Below are positions 46,078-55,710 of a stretch of DNA of 64,000 nt, in pieces. The notes under the pieces were generated by a model. The model worked only from the letters and a program-made list of their open reading frames with translations. It searched no databases and was not told the origin of the DNA. Source of the DNA: Candidatus Phyllobacterium onerii (GTDB lineage Bacteria > Pseudomonadota > Alphaproteobacteria > Rhizobiales > Rhizobiaceae); assembly GCF_028331445.1 (NCBI RefSeq), contig NZ_JAQMHX010000003.1:124001-188000 (forward strand). Direction: 5' to 3'. Position 1 is the stretch's first letter, and every line of letters starts with the position of its first letter. The position numbers and the translations under genes are program-made.

Positions 46078-46968
46078 ATGGATCACCGTACTGTCATTGC
46101 ATCCTTGACATCGGAGCAGCGCAATCGTCTGACCGCCAAATCAGACCTCGCGGGCCTTCTTCAACTCGCCGTCCATTGGGGCTCAATCATTCTTCTTGGA
46201 TGGTTGATTGCCATAGGGGCGCCGCTCTGGCCGCTCTTGATGATCCCGCAGGGCATTCTGATCGTGTTCTTGTTCACCCTTCTACACGAGTCCGTCCACC
46301 GCACGCCATTCAGGACGCAGTGGTTGAACGACTGCGTCGCGCGCGCATGCAGCGTCCTGCTTGTACTGCCCTCGGACTGGTTTCGCTACTTTCATCTGGC
46401 CCACCACCGCTTCACTCAGGATCCCGAGAACGATCCTGAGCTGATGTCCCCCAAGCCAGAAACCATGCGGCAATACCTCGTGCACCTGTCCGGCATTCCT
46501 GTCTGGTGGGGCCACATCAAGACGCTTGTGATAAACGCTTCGGGGTATTGCAGCGATACATTCGTGCCGGCAAAAGGTCACCGGAAGGTCCGCAGCGAGG
46601 CACAGACAATGATTGCGGTCTATGCCTTGATGATCGCTGTCTCCGTTTACCTGCAGACGGCAGTCCTTGTGTATATATGGGTCCTGCCGGCGATATTGGG
46701 ACAACCTTTCCTGCGCATCTATCTTCTGGCCGAACATGGCCGCTGCCCCTATGTCGCCAACATGCTCGAGAACAGCAGGACAACCACCACGACTTGGCTG
46801 GTGCGCAAACTTGCATGGAACATGCCTTATCATGCCGAGCACCATGCTTATCCGACTGTTCCTTTTTACCGCCTGCCGGAGTTCCATGCGTTGATCGAGA
46901 CTGAACTCAAGCAGACCGAGAATGGCTACGTCCGGTTCCACGCCAAATACATTGAGCAGATTCGTTAA
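46078..46968 (+). CDS. Membrane fatty acid desaturase
   Basis: The 296-residue protein has the three histidine boxes of membrane di-iron desaturases: HESVH near residue 71, HLAHH near 106 and HAEHH near 258, with four or so spans between. Such enzymes introduce double bonds or hydroxyls into fatty-acyl or carotenoid-like substrates; the exact one is unknown. It may be co-transcribed with the phosphatase gene 37 bp downstream. Confidence 0.85.
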   Translation: MDHRTVIASLTSEQRNRLTAKSDLAGLLQLAVHWGSIILLGWLIAIGAPLWPLLMIPQGILIVFLFTLLHESVHRTPFRTQWLNDCVARACSVLLVLPSDWFRYFHLAHHRFTQDPENDPELMSPKPETMRQYLVHLSGIPVWWGHIKTLVINASGYCSDTFVPAKGHRKVRSEAQTMIAVYALMIAVSVYLQTAVLVYIWVLPAILGQPFLRIYLLAEHGRCPYVANMLENSRTTTTTWLVRKLAWNMPYHAEHHAYPTVPFYRLPEFHALIETELKQTENGYVRFHAKYIEQIR

Positions 46969-47005
46969 ACGATCAGCTCGACGTGCATCATCAAAAGGAG
47001 TCCAT

Positions 47006-47584
47006 ATGACTAGTGCTTTTCCGGAGATCTATCTCGTTCGCCATGGAGAAACAGAATGGAGTGCCTCCGGCAAGCACACAGGACGTACGGACATACCACT
47101 GACGCCCGCTGGGGAAGAGGCCGCGCGCCATATCGCTGCCCGTCTGTCGGGCCTGACTTTCTCCGCTGTGTGGTCAAGTCCATCACAACGTGCTTCCAAA
47201 ACGTGCGCGCTTGCAGGATTTGGCTCAGCTGTGACGAAAGCCGAATTGGCGGAATGGGACTACGGCGCATATGAGGGATTGACGACGAAGCAGATCCTTG
47301 CCGAACGCCCCGGATGGCGTCTGTTTCGAGATGGCTGTCCGCGGGGTGAACTGACATCGGATGTGGGCGCACGGGCGGATTTGATTGTTGGCAAGCTCCG
47401 CCAAACCGATGGCACGATTGTCATATTCTCGAGCTCTCATTTCTTGAGAGTCCTTGCGGCACGCTGGCTCGGATTACAACCTGAAGCCGGTGGACTCTTC
47501 GTCCTCGATACGGCGAGCATAAGTATCCTCGGCTACGAACACGACCTCACTGAACCCGTCATAAGAAGGTGGAATCAAAAGTGA
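47006..47584 (+). CDS. Histidine phosphatase family protein
   Basis: The 192-residue protein has LVRHGETEW near residue 10 (the catalytic His in RHG) and a second His in SSSHFLRVLAARWL, the phosphoglycerate-mutase-like pattern. Proteins of this size dephosphorylate small sugar phosphates or similar. The start at 47006 has AAAGGAG before it; the frame from 46922 overlaps the desaturase gene and is not needed. Confidence 0.87.
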   Translation: MTSAFPEIYLVRHGETEWSASGKHTGRTDIPLTPAGEEAARHIAARLSGLTFSAVWSSPSQRASKTCALAGFGSAVTKAELAEWDYGAYEGLTTKQILAERPGWRLFRDGCPRGELTSDVGARADLIVGKLRQTDGTIVIFSSSHFLRVLAARWLGLQPEAGGLFVLDTASISILGYEHDLTEPVIRRWNQK

Positions 47585-47700
47585 CTTGATTCCACTGATT
47601 GAAGGGATTCCGGCGCCGCGCCTTCTCATGCAGATATATCCATTGAAATGCCCATGATCATCTGATTACGTGACAAGGCGGCTGGACTTTTGGGGGAACC

Positions 47701-48054
47701 ATGCCTTTTTCTCGAACGGAAGAACTGACCTATTCGTCGGCTGATTGGCAGATAATGGAGCATGCCTTTTCGCAAGCTTCAGCGCTGCTGAAGAGGTCAC
47801 CAAAGACAGATCCGCGTGCCAACCGCCTGGCACGAAACGTCATGATGTTTTTTGACCGGGGCATGCGCGATCCAGATCTCATTGCAGCCGTCGCCGCCAA
47901 CCGGGAAATCAGCCTCGAATTCAGGGACATCACCGAGGACAGCTCCAGACCAACAATGCGCGAAAGGGTGACCGCCGGACAGATTGCGGCGGCCTTGAGC
48001 GAGAACGACGGCAATTCCGGAAAAGAGGACGACCAACCGGAAAGTGTCAAGTAA
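47701..48054 (+). CDS. Hypothetical protein
   Basis: The 117-residue protein is soluble, helical and charged, with no signal peptide. Its segment DPRANRLARNVMMFFDRGMRDPDLIAAVAANRE could be a short helical domain. GGGGAACC before the ATG is a modest ribosome site. No family is recognised with confidence. It lies 117 bp after the phosphatase gene and 90 bp before the frameshifted monooxygenase. Confidence 0.62.
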   Translation: MPFSRTEELTYSSADWQIMEHAFSQASALLKRSPKTDPRANRLARNVMMFFDRGMRDPDLIAAVAANREISLEFRDITEDSSRPTMRERVTAGQIAAALSENDGNSGKEDDQPESVK

Positions 48055-48143
48055 ATGGCCAGACCTGCAGCCACATGCGGGAACAAACCCACGCTCATTT
48101 GGATCGTCGTTTGGTTGCCACTATAATGAGATCACCGCCGCAA

Positions 48144-49402
48144 ATGAACGATAATGCCGATGTTCTCGATGCTGCCGTCGTTGGCGCTGGCTGGGCTGGC
48201 CTTGGAGTCAGTTATTGGCTGGCACGAAAGGGCCTGCGTCACACCGTTCTGGAGCGGGGTCACATAGGTGAGACCTGGCGTACGCAGCGGTGGGATGCCT
48301 TCCACATGAATTCGCCCAACGTGCAGACCGTCATGCCCGGCGACCGCTACGAGGGCAAGGATCCAGAAGGTGTCCTCACGCGCGACCGGTTCGTCGCTCT
48401 CCTTGAGGACTTTGCCGGGAGAAATGGGCTGCCAGTAGAAACGGATACTGCAGTGAGCGAACTCGTGCAGGAGAATGGCACCTATCGGCTGAATACCTCG
48501 CACGGCGCGCTTCGAGCACGCAACGTGATCCTCGCAAGTGGCAACTTGAATCGTGCAGTACGCCCGGTCTCGTCAGATGCGTTGCCGCCTGACATTCACC
48601 AGATCGACGCTTCGGGCTATCGCTGTGCTGCCGATCTTCCCGGGGGGCGGTGTTGGTTGTCGGAAGCGGTCAATCAGGCGCGCAGATCGCGGAGGAACTG
48701 GGGCAAGCGGGCCGAACGGTCTTCCTCGCGACCAGCCGCGTCGGGCGGCTCCCAAGGCGTTATCGCGGGCGCGACATCATGATCTGGCTTGAGGAAAGCG
48801 GATTTCTCGACGTGCGGCGAGAGGAGGTCATTCGGCTTGCCGGTCGCATCCCGGCGCGTGGTGTGCTCGGGTCGGAGCACACGATAAGCCTTCAGTCGCT
48901 CGGCGCCCAAGGTATCGTGCTTCTTGGGCGATTGACCGGCGTTGCGGATGGCGGCCGCCTCTCGTTCGCAGACGATGCCGAAGCAAATGTTCGCTTTGGG
49001 GACGAAGCCTCCAACAATGCCAAACGCTGTATTGATGATTATATCAGCCGAGCCGGCATTGATGCACCTATTTCGGACACCGACCCGGCGGAGACTGTCG
49101 CCTGGCGTCAGCCGGATCCCGCCGTCCGTTCGCTCGATCTTTCCCTGTCCGGCGTCACGAGCGTGGTGTGGTGCACGGGCTTCAAGGGCGATTTCAGTTA
49201 TGTGAAACTTCCCGGTGCGCTCGACGCTGCCGGACAGCCCGTTCACACGGATGGCGTGGGCGTCCTTCCCGGTCTCTACTTCGCCGGGCTGGATTTCGCC
49301 TCCACACGCAAATCGGGCATCATATTGGCGATTGCCGAGGAAGCACCTCGCCTTGTCGAACACATCGTCGCCACGCGACAGCCTGCAGCAACTATTGAGT
49401 GA
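48144..49402 (+). pseudogene. Flavin-containing monooxygenase, frameshifted
   Basis: The gene codes for an FMO-type protein in two frames. The first (48144 to about 48640) has the FAD motif DAAVVGAGWAGLGVSYWLARK and GETWRTQRWDAFHMNSPN; the second (about 48648-49402) starts VLVVGSGQSGAQIAEELG, the NADPH motif, and runs to a normal C-terminus. The break is at a run of six G at 48642-48647: one more G would restore a single frame through PGGAVLVVGSG. A lost G, a sequencing error or slippage could explain it. If intact, the product would be about 419 residues and could oxygenate an amine, sulfide or ketone. Confidence 0.8.
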
Positions 49403-49406
49403 TGTT

Positions 49407-51098
49407 CTAACCTGCCTTGGTGACCGTCGGGATTTGCCTCAGATATTGGTGTATGGCCTGAACAACCACAGATCCCTCGCCCACACCGGATGCAACGCGT
49501 TTGACAGAGCCCGCTCGGACGTCGCCCACGGCGAATATACCAGAAGCTGAAGTCTCGAATGGCGATCCGCTCGAAACCACACCGGCCATGATACCGGTCT
49601 CGATGAAACCGGACTTGTCCAGTTTGATGCAGCCGTCCAGCCACTCCGTGTTCGGGGCAGCACCAATCATCATGAAGATATTCGAAATAGACCGGGTCTC
49701 ATTCACTCCCGTCGATCGATTTGTCCACGTTACCTTGTTTAAGTATCGATCGCCGTCGATTGCAGAAATTTCGGTATAGGGATGCAACGAGATCTTGTGT
49801 GATTTTTCGATGCGTCGGACAAGATAGTCAGACATCGTCTCCTTCAAACTTGGACCCCGGACCAGAATGTGCAAATGCTTGACTGAATGAGACAGGAACA
49901 TCGCCGCTTGTCCTGCTGAATTGCCGCCACCAACGACAATGACTTCCTGTTCCTGGCAAAGCTGTGCTTCCATGGCCGTCGCCGCATAGTGAATGCCCTG
50001 ACCCTCGAAACGTTCGTAATTCAACAGCTCCGGCTTGCGGTAACGGGCTCCGGTGGCGACAACAATCGCTCGGGCCGAAACAGTCTGCCCGTCGTCGAGC
50101 ACAACCCGATAGGGCAGCTTGCCGCAATCGATGGAGACGGCCATACGCGAGATGGCGAGACGCGCCCCGAACTTCTGTGCCTGAACCTGAGCACGACCGG
50201 CCAATGCCTGTCCCGATATTCCCGTTGGAAATCCCAGATAGTTTTCGATCTTCGAACTCGTACCGGCTTGCCCGCCGGGCGCTACCCCTTCGATAACGAT
50301 CGTCTTTAGTCCTTCGGATGCGGCATAGACCGCGGATGCGAGACCTGCAGGGCCGGCGCCAACAACCAGCACATCATAGACATCGTTCGGGTCGATGCGT
50401 TCCGTCAGCCCTAAAACGTCAGCGAGTTGGCCTGTCGTCGGATTTTGCAGGACGGCTTTTCCTGGAGGAACAATGACGGGTAGCGACAGCGAGCAAATCT
50501 TGAGCGCCGTGACCATTTCCTTTGCATGCGGATCAACATCAGAGTCCACCAGCCTGTGCGGATAGCTGTTGCGCGTGAGAAATCGTTGCAACCTCAATGT
50601 GTCCGCTGCGTGGCTCGGCCCTATCAGGACAACGCCAGCCTGACCGTGCTTGATAAACCCGACGCGGCGAAGGATCAGCGCTCGTGTGATGATTTCACCG
50701 ATATCAGGCTCGGCCGACATCATCCGCAGGAATGAACTGCGCTCAACGCGCACAAGCTGCGAATCCTCGCCCGCCCGAGCCGAGACAAGATTCTCGCGAC
50801 TGTTGAACAGATCGAGTTCCCCGGTGAACTCCCGTTCTCCCTGCACGTTCAGAACCCTTGGTACACCGTCGTCGCCGAGATCGAGTATTTCGATCGAGCC
50901 TGACTTTATCAAAAAGAAATCAGTCTGACGTTCGCCCCGGCTGTACAAAATAGTGCCTTTGGCCACCTCGAAGTCAAACCCAAACGACGAAACGCGGTCC
51001 ACCATGTCTTCGTCGAGACGCGGGAAGGTCTGGGCTCTGCGCGCGTAGGGATCGCTCGCGTCGGATGAAATGTCTCCGCTGAATTCTATCTGACTCAT
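49407..51098 (-). CDS. cNMP-binding thioredoxin-reductase-like FAD protein
   Basis: The 563-residue protein fuses an N-terminal cyclic-nucleotide-binding domain (about 30-145, with GTILYSRGERQTDFFLIKSGS) and a middle thioredoxin-like region (about 155-225) to a thioredoxin-reductase-type flavoprotein (about 240-555, with VLVVGAGPAGLASAVYAAS and VIVVGGGNSAGQAAMFLS). At the place of the CxxC redox pair, before the NADPH motif, the sequence is AATA near residue 372, so both cysteines are replaced. It therefore cannot be a normal thioredoxin reductase. It may use FAD/NADPH for another redox or sensing job. Confidence 0.82.
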   Translation of the reverse strand: MSQIEFSGDISSDASDPYARRAQTFPRLDEDMVDRVSSFGFDFEVAKGTILYSRGERQTDFFLIKSGSIEILDLGDDGVPRVLNVQGEREFTGELDLFNSRENLVSARAGEDSQLVRVERSSFLRMMSAEPDIGEIITRALILRRVGFIKHGQAGVVLIGPSHAADTLRLQRFLTRNSYPHRLVDSDVDPHAKEMVTALKICSLSLPVIVPPGKAVLQNPTTGQLADVLGLTERIDPNDVYDVLVVGAGPAGLASAVYAASEGLKTIVIEGVAPGGQAGTSSKIENYLGFPTGISGQALAGRAQVQAQKFGARLAISRMAVSIDCGKLPYRVVLDDGQTVSARAIVVATGARYRKPELLNYERFEGQGIHYAATAMEAQLCQEQEVIVVGGGNSAGQAAMFLSHSVKHLHILVRGPSLKETMSDYLVRRIEKSHKISLHPYTEISAIDGDRYLNKVTWTNRSTGVNETRSISNIFMMIGAAPNTEWLDGCIKLDKSGFIETGIMAGVVSSGSPFETSASGIFAVGDVRAGSVKRVASGVGEGSVVVQAIHQYLRQIPTVTKAG

Positions 51099-51205
51099 AA
51101 CGGTACACTCTCGCTGATTTGCTATTTGCCAAGATGGCTGACGGGCATTATGGCCGTTTTCTTCTGCAGGGCAACGCAGCGCAGTGTTGTTTGGTGTCCG
51201 GATTC

Positions 51206-52084
51206 TCAGCCTGCAAACCGCGGCTCGGGTATACCTTTGATGCCAAGCCCTGTGATCGCGAAAAGGCTGCCGCGCAAGACGCCATCTCCCGGAAATCTTG
51301 GCAAGGGCGGCTTTGCCATAGATGTCACGTAGATGATGTCCAGATCCGGGCCGCCGAACATGATGCTCGTGACCTTTTTCACCGGCATATCGATGACGCG
51401 GTCCACGGTGCCATCGGGCCGATAGCGGACAACTTTGCCATCATAGACCTGAGCGTTCCAAAGACAGCCTTCCGCATCGACCGTCGAGCCATCGGCGGCA
51501 CCACCTCTCGATGTGTCGATCTTGGTAAAGGTCCGGCGATTGGACACGTTTCCCGTCGTCTGGTCATAGTCATAAACCCATATCTCGCCCGACCACGAAT
51601 CCGCAAAATAGAACAGGCTTCCATCGGGGCTCCAGCATGGACCGTTCGAAACGATGATACCATCGTCGAGCTTGTGCACGCTGAGGTCGGGATCGACACG
51701 GTAGAGCGCGCCGTTCGGACCGCTTTCCATCGTGTCCATGGAACCGGCGATAAACCTCCCCTGCTTATCGACCTTGCCGTCATTGATACGGTTTTCCAAC
51801 TTATCCGGTTCGGGATCATGGATGAGCTCGACGTCGCCCGTCTTGAAATCGAGCAGATGGAATCCGCGCGCCAGTGAGACTATGGCGCCATTTCCATCCT
51901 TGCGCAGCGCCATCGAGCCGATTTTCATGGGTACATCCCACGAGCGGATTTCCCGGCCATCGGCTGTGGCGCGAAATATGCGGCCGTCGAAGCTGTCGAT
52001 CCAGTAAAGCCGCTGTTGTTCGACGTCCCACAGCGGGCCTTCACCCAGCGTGGTCTTTACGTCCACCACCACATCGATTTTCAT
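51206..52084 (-). CDS. SMP-30/gluconolactonase family lactonase (copy A)
   Basis: The 292-residue protein is a six-bladed propeller of the SMP-30 family: metal-binding Glu in LGEGPLWD near residue 14, NDGKVDKQGRF near 99, VSNGPCWSPDG near 144 and DGSTVDAEGCLWNA near 197. These enzymes open sugar lactones to aldonic acids. The start at 52084 has GGGAGGAA upstream; the longer frame runs into the neighbour. It is a close paralogue of the next gene and the last gene of the sugar operon. Confidence 0.88.
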   Translation of the reverse strand: MKIDVVVDVKTTLGEGPLWDVEQQRLYWIDSFDGRIFRATADGREIRSWDVPMKIGSMALRKDGNGAIVSLARGFHLLDFKTGDVELIHDPEPDKLENRINDGKVDKQGRFIAGSMDTMESGPNGALYRVDPDLSVHKLDDGIIVSNGPCWSPDGSLFYFADSWSGEIWVYDYDQTTGNVSNRRTFTKIDTSRGGAADGSTVDAEGCLWNAQVYDGKVVRYRPDGTVDRVIDMPVKKVTSIMFGGPDLDIIYVTSMAKPPLPRFPGDGVLRGSLFAITGLGIKGIPEPRFAG

Positions 52085-52094
52085 GTTTCCTCCC

Positions 52095-52967
52095 TCATCC
52101 CTTGAAACGCGGTTCCGGCAGACCGCGCACGCCAAGTCCATGGACTGCAAACATGCAGCCGGCCTCAAGTTCGCGGTGGTATTGATTGTTGAACGGCCGG
52201 GCCATCGACGTGACGTACGCGATGTCAAGCTCTGGGCCGCCGAACGTGATGCTCGTGGTTGATTGCACAGGCAGGCCGACAATACGGTCGATTACGCCAC
52301 TCGGATCAAACCGGATGAGCCGTCCGGAATAAACCTCTACGCTCCAGACATATCCTTCCGCATCGACAGTCGCACCGTCGGGATAGCCGCGCAGACTGTC
52401 AAAGCTCGTAAACACGCGCCGCGACCCGACTGTACCCGATGATGTGTCATAGCTATAGGCGTAGATCGCTTTCTTGTGGCTGTCGGCGAAGTAAAGTGTC
52501 TTTCCATCCGGGCTGAAACACGGCCCATTCGAACAGATGATGCCCGTATCGAGCGTGTGCAGAGATAGATCGGGGTCGAGGCGAAACAGCGTACCCACCG
52601 GGTCACGTTCCTCGAAATCCATTGAACCCGCAACAAAACGTCCCTGGCGGTCAACCTTTCCATCGTTGAGGCGCGGCCGAAGCTCGCCCGGATGGGTCTC
52701 ATGCAACAGCTCGACGGCACCCGTTTCAAAATCGAGTGTATGAAATCCATTGCGCAGCGAAACGATAGCGCCACCCTTTTCGCGCAATGCCAGCGAGCCG
52801 ACCGGTTCCGGCAGGTTCCAGCCCTTGCGATCGGTACCCTTGGCATTGCAGGAGTAGACCGCAGGTGCGTAGGAATCGATCCAGTATAAGCGTTGTTCCT
52901 CGACGTCCCATAGCGGGCCTTCGCCCAGCTGATTGCGATCTTCGCTGAAAACTTCGATCCGCAGCAT
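52095..52967 (-). CDS. SMP-30/gluconolactonase family lactonase (copy B)
   Basis: The 290-residue protein shows the same SMP-30 motifs as its neighbour: LGEGPLWDVEEQRLYWIDS near residue 15, NDGKVDRQGRF, CSNGPCFSPDG and DGATVDAEGYVWSV. Shared motifs throughout and the same C-terminal ending (PEPRFxG) point to a tandem duplication. It lies 9 bp after the BKACE gene. Confidence 0.88.
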   Translation of the reverse strand: MLRIEVFSEDRNQLGEGPLWDVEEQRLYWIDSYAPAVYSCNAKGTDRKGWNLPEPVGSLALREKGGAIVSLRNGFHTLDFETGAVELLHETHPGELRPRLNDGKVDRQGRFVAGSMDFEERDPVGTLFRLDPDLSLHTLDTGIICSNGPCFSPDGKTLYFADSHKKAIYAYSYDTSSGTVGSRRVFTSFDSLRGYPDGATVDAEGYVWSVEVYSGRLIRFDPSGVIDRIVGLPVQSTTSITFGGPELDIAYVTSMARPFNNQYHRELEAGCMFAVHGLGVRGLPEPRFKG

Positions 52968-52976
52968 CCTGTCCTC

Positions 52977-53939
52977 CTAGAACGCGACCTTGTCGCCGCC
53001 CTTGAGTTGCAGGATCGCACGCGCATCGTCGGGCGTCGCCACTTCCATGCCGAGCCCTTCGATGATCTTGCGCGCGAGCAGAACCTGATCGGCATTGGAC
53101 TTTGCCAGCTTGCCCTTGCCGGCCCAGAGACTGTCTTCAAGGCCGACCCGGATATTGCCGCCCAGCGCCGCCGCCTGAGCAGCAATGCGAAGCTGGCTCG
53201 ATCCTGCACCGAGCACCGACCAGCGATAATTGTCACCGAAAAGCCGGTCAGCAGTACGTTTCATATGCGCGACGTCTTCCGGATGCGTGCCGATGGCGCC
53301 CAGCAGTCCAAAAACCGACTGCACGAAGAAGGGCGGCTTTACCAATCCACGATCGGCGAAATGCGCGAGATTATAGAGATGGGCGATGTCGTAGCACTCG
53401 AACTCGAACCGCGTACCGTTGTCGTAGCAGGTCGCAAGAATATACTCGATGTCCTTGAAACTGTTGCGGAATACCAGATCGCGGGTGGCCTCCAGATGCG
53501 GCTTTTCCCAATCGAACTTGAACTCCTTATATTTGTCGACGAGGTGATAAAGTCCGAAATTGATCGAACCCATATTGAGCGAAGCCACCTCCGGTTTGAA
53601 GGTTGCAGCCGGTTTCACCCGCTCTTCAACCTTCATGTAAGGACTGCCGCCGGTGGTGATATTGATGGCGGCATTGGTGTTCTGCTTGATACGCGGCAGG
53701 AATTTGGCGAATGCTTCCGGAGTTTGGTCGGGCTTGCCGGTTTCCGGATCGCGCGCGTGAAGGTGCAGGATCGCAGCACCCGCCTCTGCAGCCGCGAGCG
53801 CTTCCTTGGCTATCTCATCGGGCGTGATCGGCAGATAAGGCGACATTGTCGGCGTATGGATCGCACCGGTTATCGCACAGGTTATAATGACCTTGCCCTT
53901 CGTGCTCGAACCGCTTGTCACTCGTGTCGTCTCGCTCAT
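52977..53939 (-). CDS. Beta-keto acid cleavage enzyme (BKACE, DUF849)
   Basis: The 320-residue protein has the BKACE barrel: zinc ligands in HLHARDP near residue 59 and the later Glu in RVGLEDSLW, with NITTGGSP near 97. BKACE enzymes react a beta-keto acid with acetyl-CoA to give acetoacetate and a new acyl-CoA. Known substrates include 3-keto-5-aminohexanoate, dehydrocarnitine and 2-deoxy-3-ketoribonate. It overlaps the upstream dehydrogenase gene by 4 bp, so it likely uses that enzyme's keto product. Confidence 0.9.
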   Translation of the reverse strand: MSETTRVTSGSSTKGKVIITCAITGAIHTPTMSPYLPITPDEIAKEALAAAEAGAAILHLHARDPETGKPDQTPEAFAKFLPRIKQNTNAAINITTGGSPYMKVEERVKPAATFKPEVASLNMGSINFGLYHLVDKYKEFKFDWEKPHLEATRDLVFRNSFKDIEYILATCYDNGTRFEFECYDIAHLYNLAHFADRGLVKPPFFVQSVFGLLGAIGTHPEDVAHMKRTADRLFGDNYRWSVLGAGSSQLRIAAQAAALGGNIRVGLEDSLWAGKGKLAKSNADQVLLARKIIEGLGMEVATPDDARAILQLKGGDKVAF

Positions 53940-54883
53940 TGTCCGAACTCCTGCGTTGATTTCTTCTTGTGCGCCGCAAGTGCCATGAGGCGCCGGTCAC
54001 GCCAGACTTGACGATCGACCAGCTTTTCCTGCGGCAGCTTTTCGCGCCGGCCGGCCTCTACGGTTTCGAGCACATCGCCCGCCCAGTCGACGCGGCGTTG
54101 CATCTGGGGAAACAGCCGCTCGTAGATTATCTGGTAGCGCTCGACATAGTCGCGCACGCCCCCCGGTGCGTTGAGATCGATGGTCTCGAATGGGCCCATG
54201 AACGACCAGCGCAGGGCAAGTCCGTCACGAATACCGATATCGACATCCTCGACTGTCGCATATCCATCGGCCACGAGGCGAAAGGCCTCCTCGAGAAGTG
54301 CGCCCTGCATGCGGTTCATGATGAACCCGTCAAGCTCACGTTTCATGACCAGTGGTGCATGACCCGCCGCAATCAAGAAGGCGCGGGTCCGTTCCACGAC
54401 CTCGCCCGAGGTCCACGGCGCCGGAACAACTTCGGCCGCAGGAATGAGATATGGCGGGTTGATCGGGTGAACGACGAGACAGCGCTGGCGGTTTTTCAGA
54501 TGCTCAGTGAATTTCGATGGCAGCAAGGCCGACGTCGAACTCGCGATAACGGCCGACGCATCGGCATTCTCATCGAGGAGCGAAAACACCTTGATCTTTG
54601 TTTCGAGATTTTCCGGGGTATTTTCCTGAATGTGGATTGCGCCTTCCAGCGCCTTCACCAGATCCGTTTCAGCCACGATGCGCAACAGCACGGCTTCCGG
54701 TGAATGCCCGTTCAGCAGGTCGTTCCGCTCAAGATCGGCGAGCACATCTGCAATATAGCCGCGAGCCTTGGCCACGGCGTCCGGCGCTTGATCCCACAGG
54801 CTCACCTGATAGCCGGCGCGGGCAAAACTGATGGCCCAAGCTCTGCCGATGAAACCGCTGCCGATGATCGCTGTCTTTTGCAT
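53936..54883 (-). CDS. 3-hydroxy-acid dehydrogenase (L-gulonate 3-dehydrogenase/lambda-crystallin-like)
   Basis: The 315-residue protein is a 3-hydroxyacyl-CoA dehydrogenase-type enzyme with the NAD motif IIGSGFIGRAWA at residues 5-16, SSTSALLPSKF near 113 and HPINPPYLIPAAEVVP near 135. The last motif resembles lambda-crystallin/L-gulonate 3-dehydrogenase; L-carnitine dehydrogenases are close relatives. It would make a beta-keto acid for the BKACE encoded next. The start at 54883 has GAGG upstream; the frame from 55024 overlaps the SDR gene. Confidence 0.85.
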   Translation of the reverse strand: MQKTAIIGSGFIGRAWAISFARAGYQVSLWDQAPDAVAKARGYIADVLADLERNDLLNGHSPEAVLLRIVAETDLVKALEGAIHIQENTPENLETKIKVFSLLDENADASAVIASSTSALLPSKFTEHLKNRQRCLVVHPINPPYLIPAAEVVPAPWTSGEVVERTRAFLIAAGHAPLVMKRELDGFIMNRMQGALLEEAFRLVADGYATVEDVDIGIRDGLALRWSFMGPFETIDLNAPGGVRDYVERYQIIYERLFPQMQRRVDWAGDVLETVEAGRREKLPQEKLVDRQVWRDRRLMALAAHKKKSTQEFGQ

Positions 54884-54890
54884 CGCTACC

Positions 54891-55697
54891 TCACAGAGTT
54901 TCGACATTGCCATCAACGCCGAGCGATTGGCCCGAAATGTTGATACCGGCATTGGAAAGCAGAAAGGCGACCATCGTTGCGACATCGTAGGGACTGACCA
55001 TCCGCCGCAGCGAAACATTCTCAAGATAGCGCTCGGTCATTTCCTCATGCGAGATACCGAGCTGCTTCGCCCGGTTGCTGATGACGTTTTCAATGCGCGG
55101 TCCCTCGACAATGCCAGGCAGGATTGCATTGACGCGGATCGCATGCGGCCCGAGCTCCTTGGCGAGACTTTGGGTAAAACCGATCACCCCGAACTTGGCT
55201 GCCGAATATGGCGTACGAAAAGCATAACCGTGCTTGCCGGCGGCAGATGACATATTGACGATCGATCCGCCTCCGGATGCCTTGAGCATCGGTACGGCGC
55301 GCCGCGCACAAAGGAACTGTCCGGTCAGGCAGATGTCGATGCACCGGCGCCAGTCCTCCGTGCTGATCTCATCGACACCGCCAGTCGGACCGGCGATGCC
55401 CGCATTGTTGATGAGCGCGTCGAGACCACCCAGTGAAGAGGACACCTCCTCGAACATCCGGTCGACATCTTCTTCGCGGGAGACGTCAGCGAGCGTTGCG
55501 TGTGCAGGGGCGATGCTTTTCTGCGCCTCGCTCAGCAGCGATTCGGATATGTCGCAGATCGCGACGCGGGCACCGAGCCGTGAAAGGGTTGCGGCAATTG
55601 CGTAGCCAATACCGGAGCCCCCCGCCGTGACCAGCACCCTCTGATCGCGCAAACCACCCAAGAATTCTTCCGCAGATGCCGGTGCAATTTTATTCAT
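54891..55697 (-). CDS. SDR family oxidoreductase
   Basis: The 268-residue protein is a classical SDR: TGxxxGIG-type motif VTAGGSGIGYAIA near residue 24, NNAGIAGPTG near 96 and the YSAAK active site near 165. Ser and Tyr-xxx-Lys are present. In this operon it could oxidise a sugar to its lactone or act on a deoxy-sugar acid, as the SDR in 2-deoxyribonate catabolism does. It lies 7 bp before the dehydrogenase gene. Confidence 0.88.
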   Translation of the reverse strand: MNKIAPASAEEFLGGLRDQRVLVTAGGSGIGYAIAATLSRLGARVAICDISESLLSEAQKSIAPAHATLADVSREEDVDRMFEEVSSSLGGLDALINNAGIAGPTGGVDEISTEDWRRCIDICLTGQFLCARRAVPMLKASGGGSIVNMSSAAGKHGYAFRTPYSAAKFGVIGFTQSLAKELGPHAIRVNAILPGIVEGPRIENVISNRAKQLGISHEEMTERYLENVSLRRMVSPYDVATMVAFLLSNAGINISGQSLGVDGNVETL

Positions 55698-55710
55698 CGT
55701 TCATCCTTTC

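Noticed and set aside
52977-54883. Carnitine catabolism as the sole reading of BKACE plus dehydrogenase
   Set aside because: No thioesterase or betaine-type transporter is present; lactonases and a sugar importer in the same operon fit a sugar or sugar acid better. Carnitine remains possible but is not favoured.
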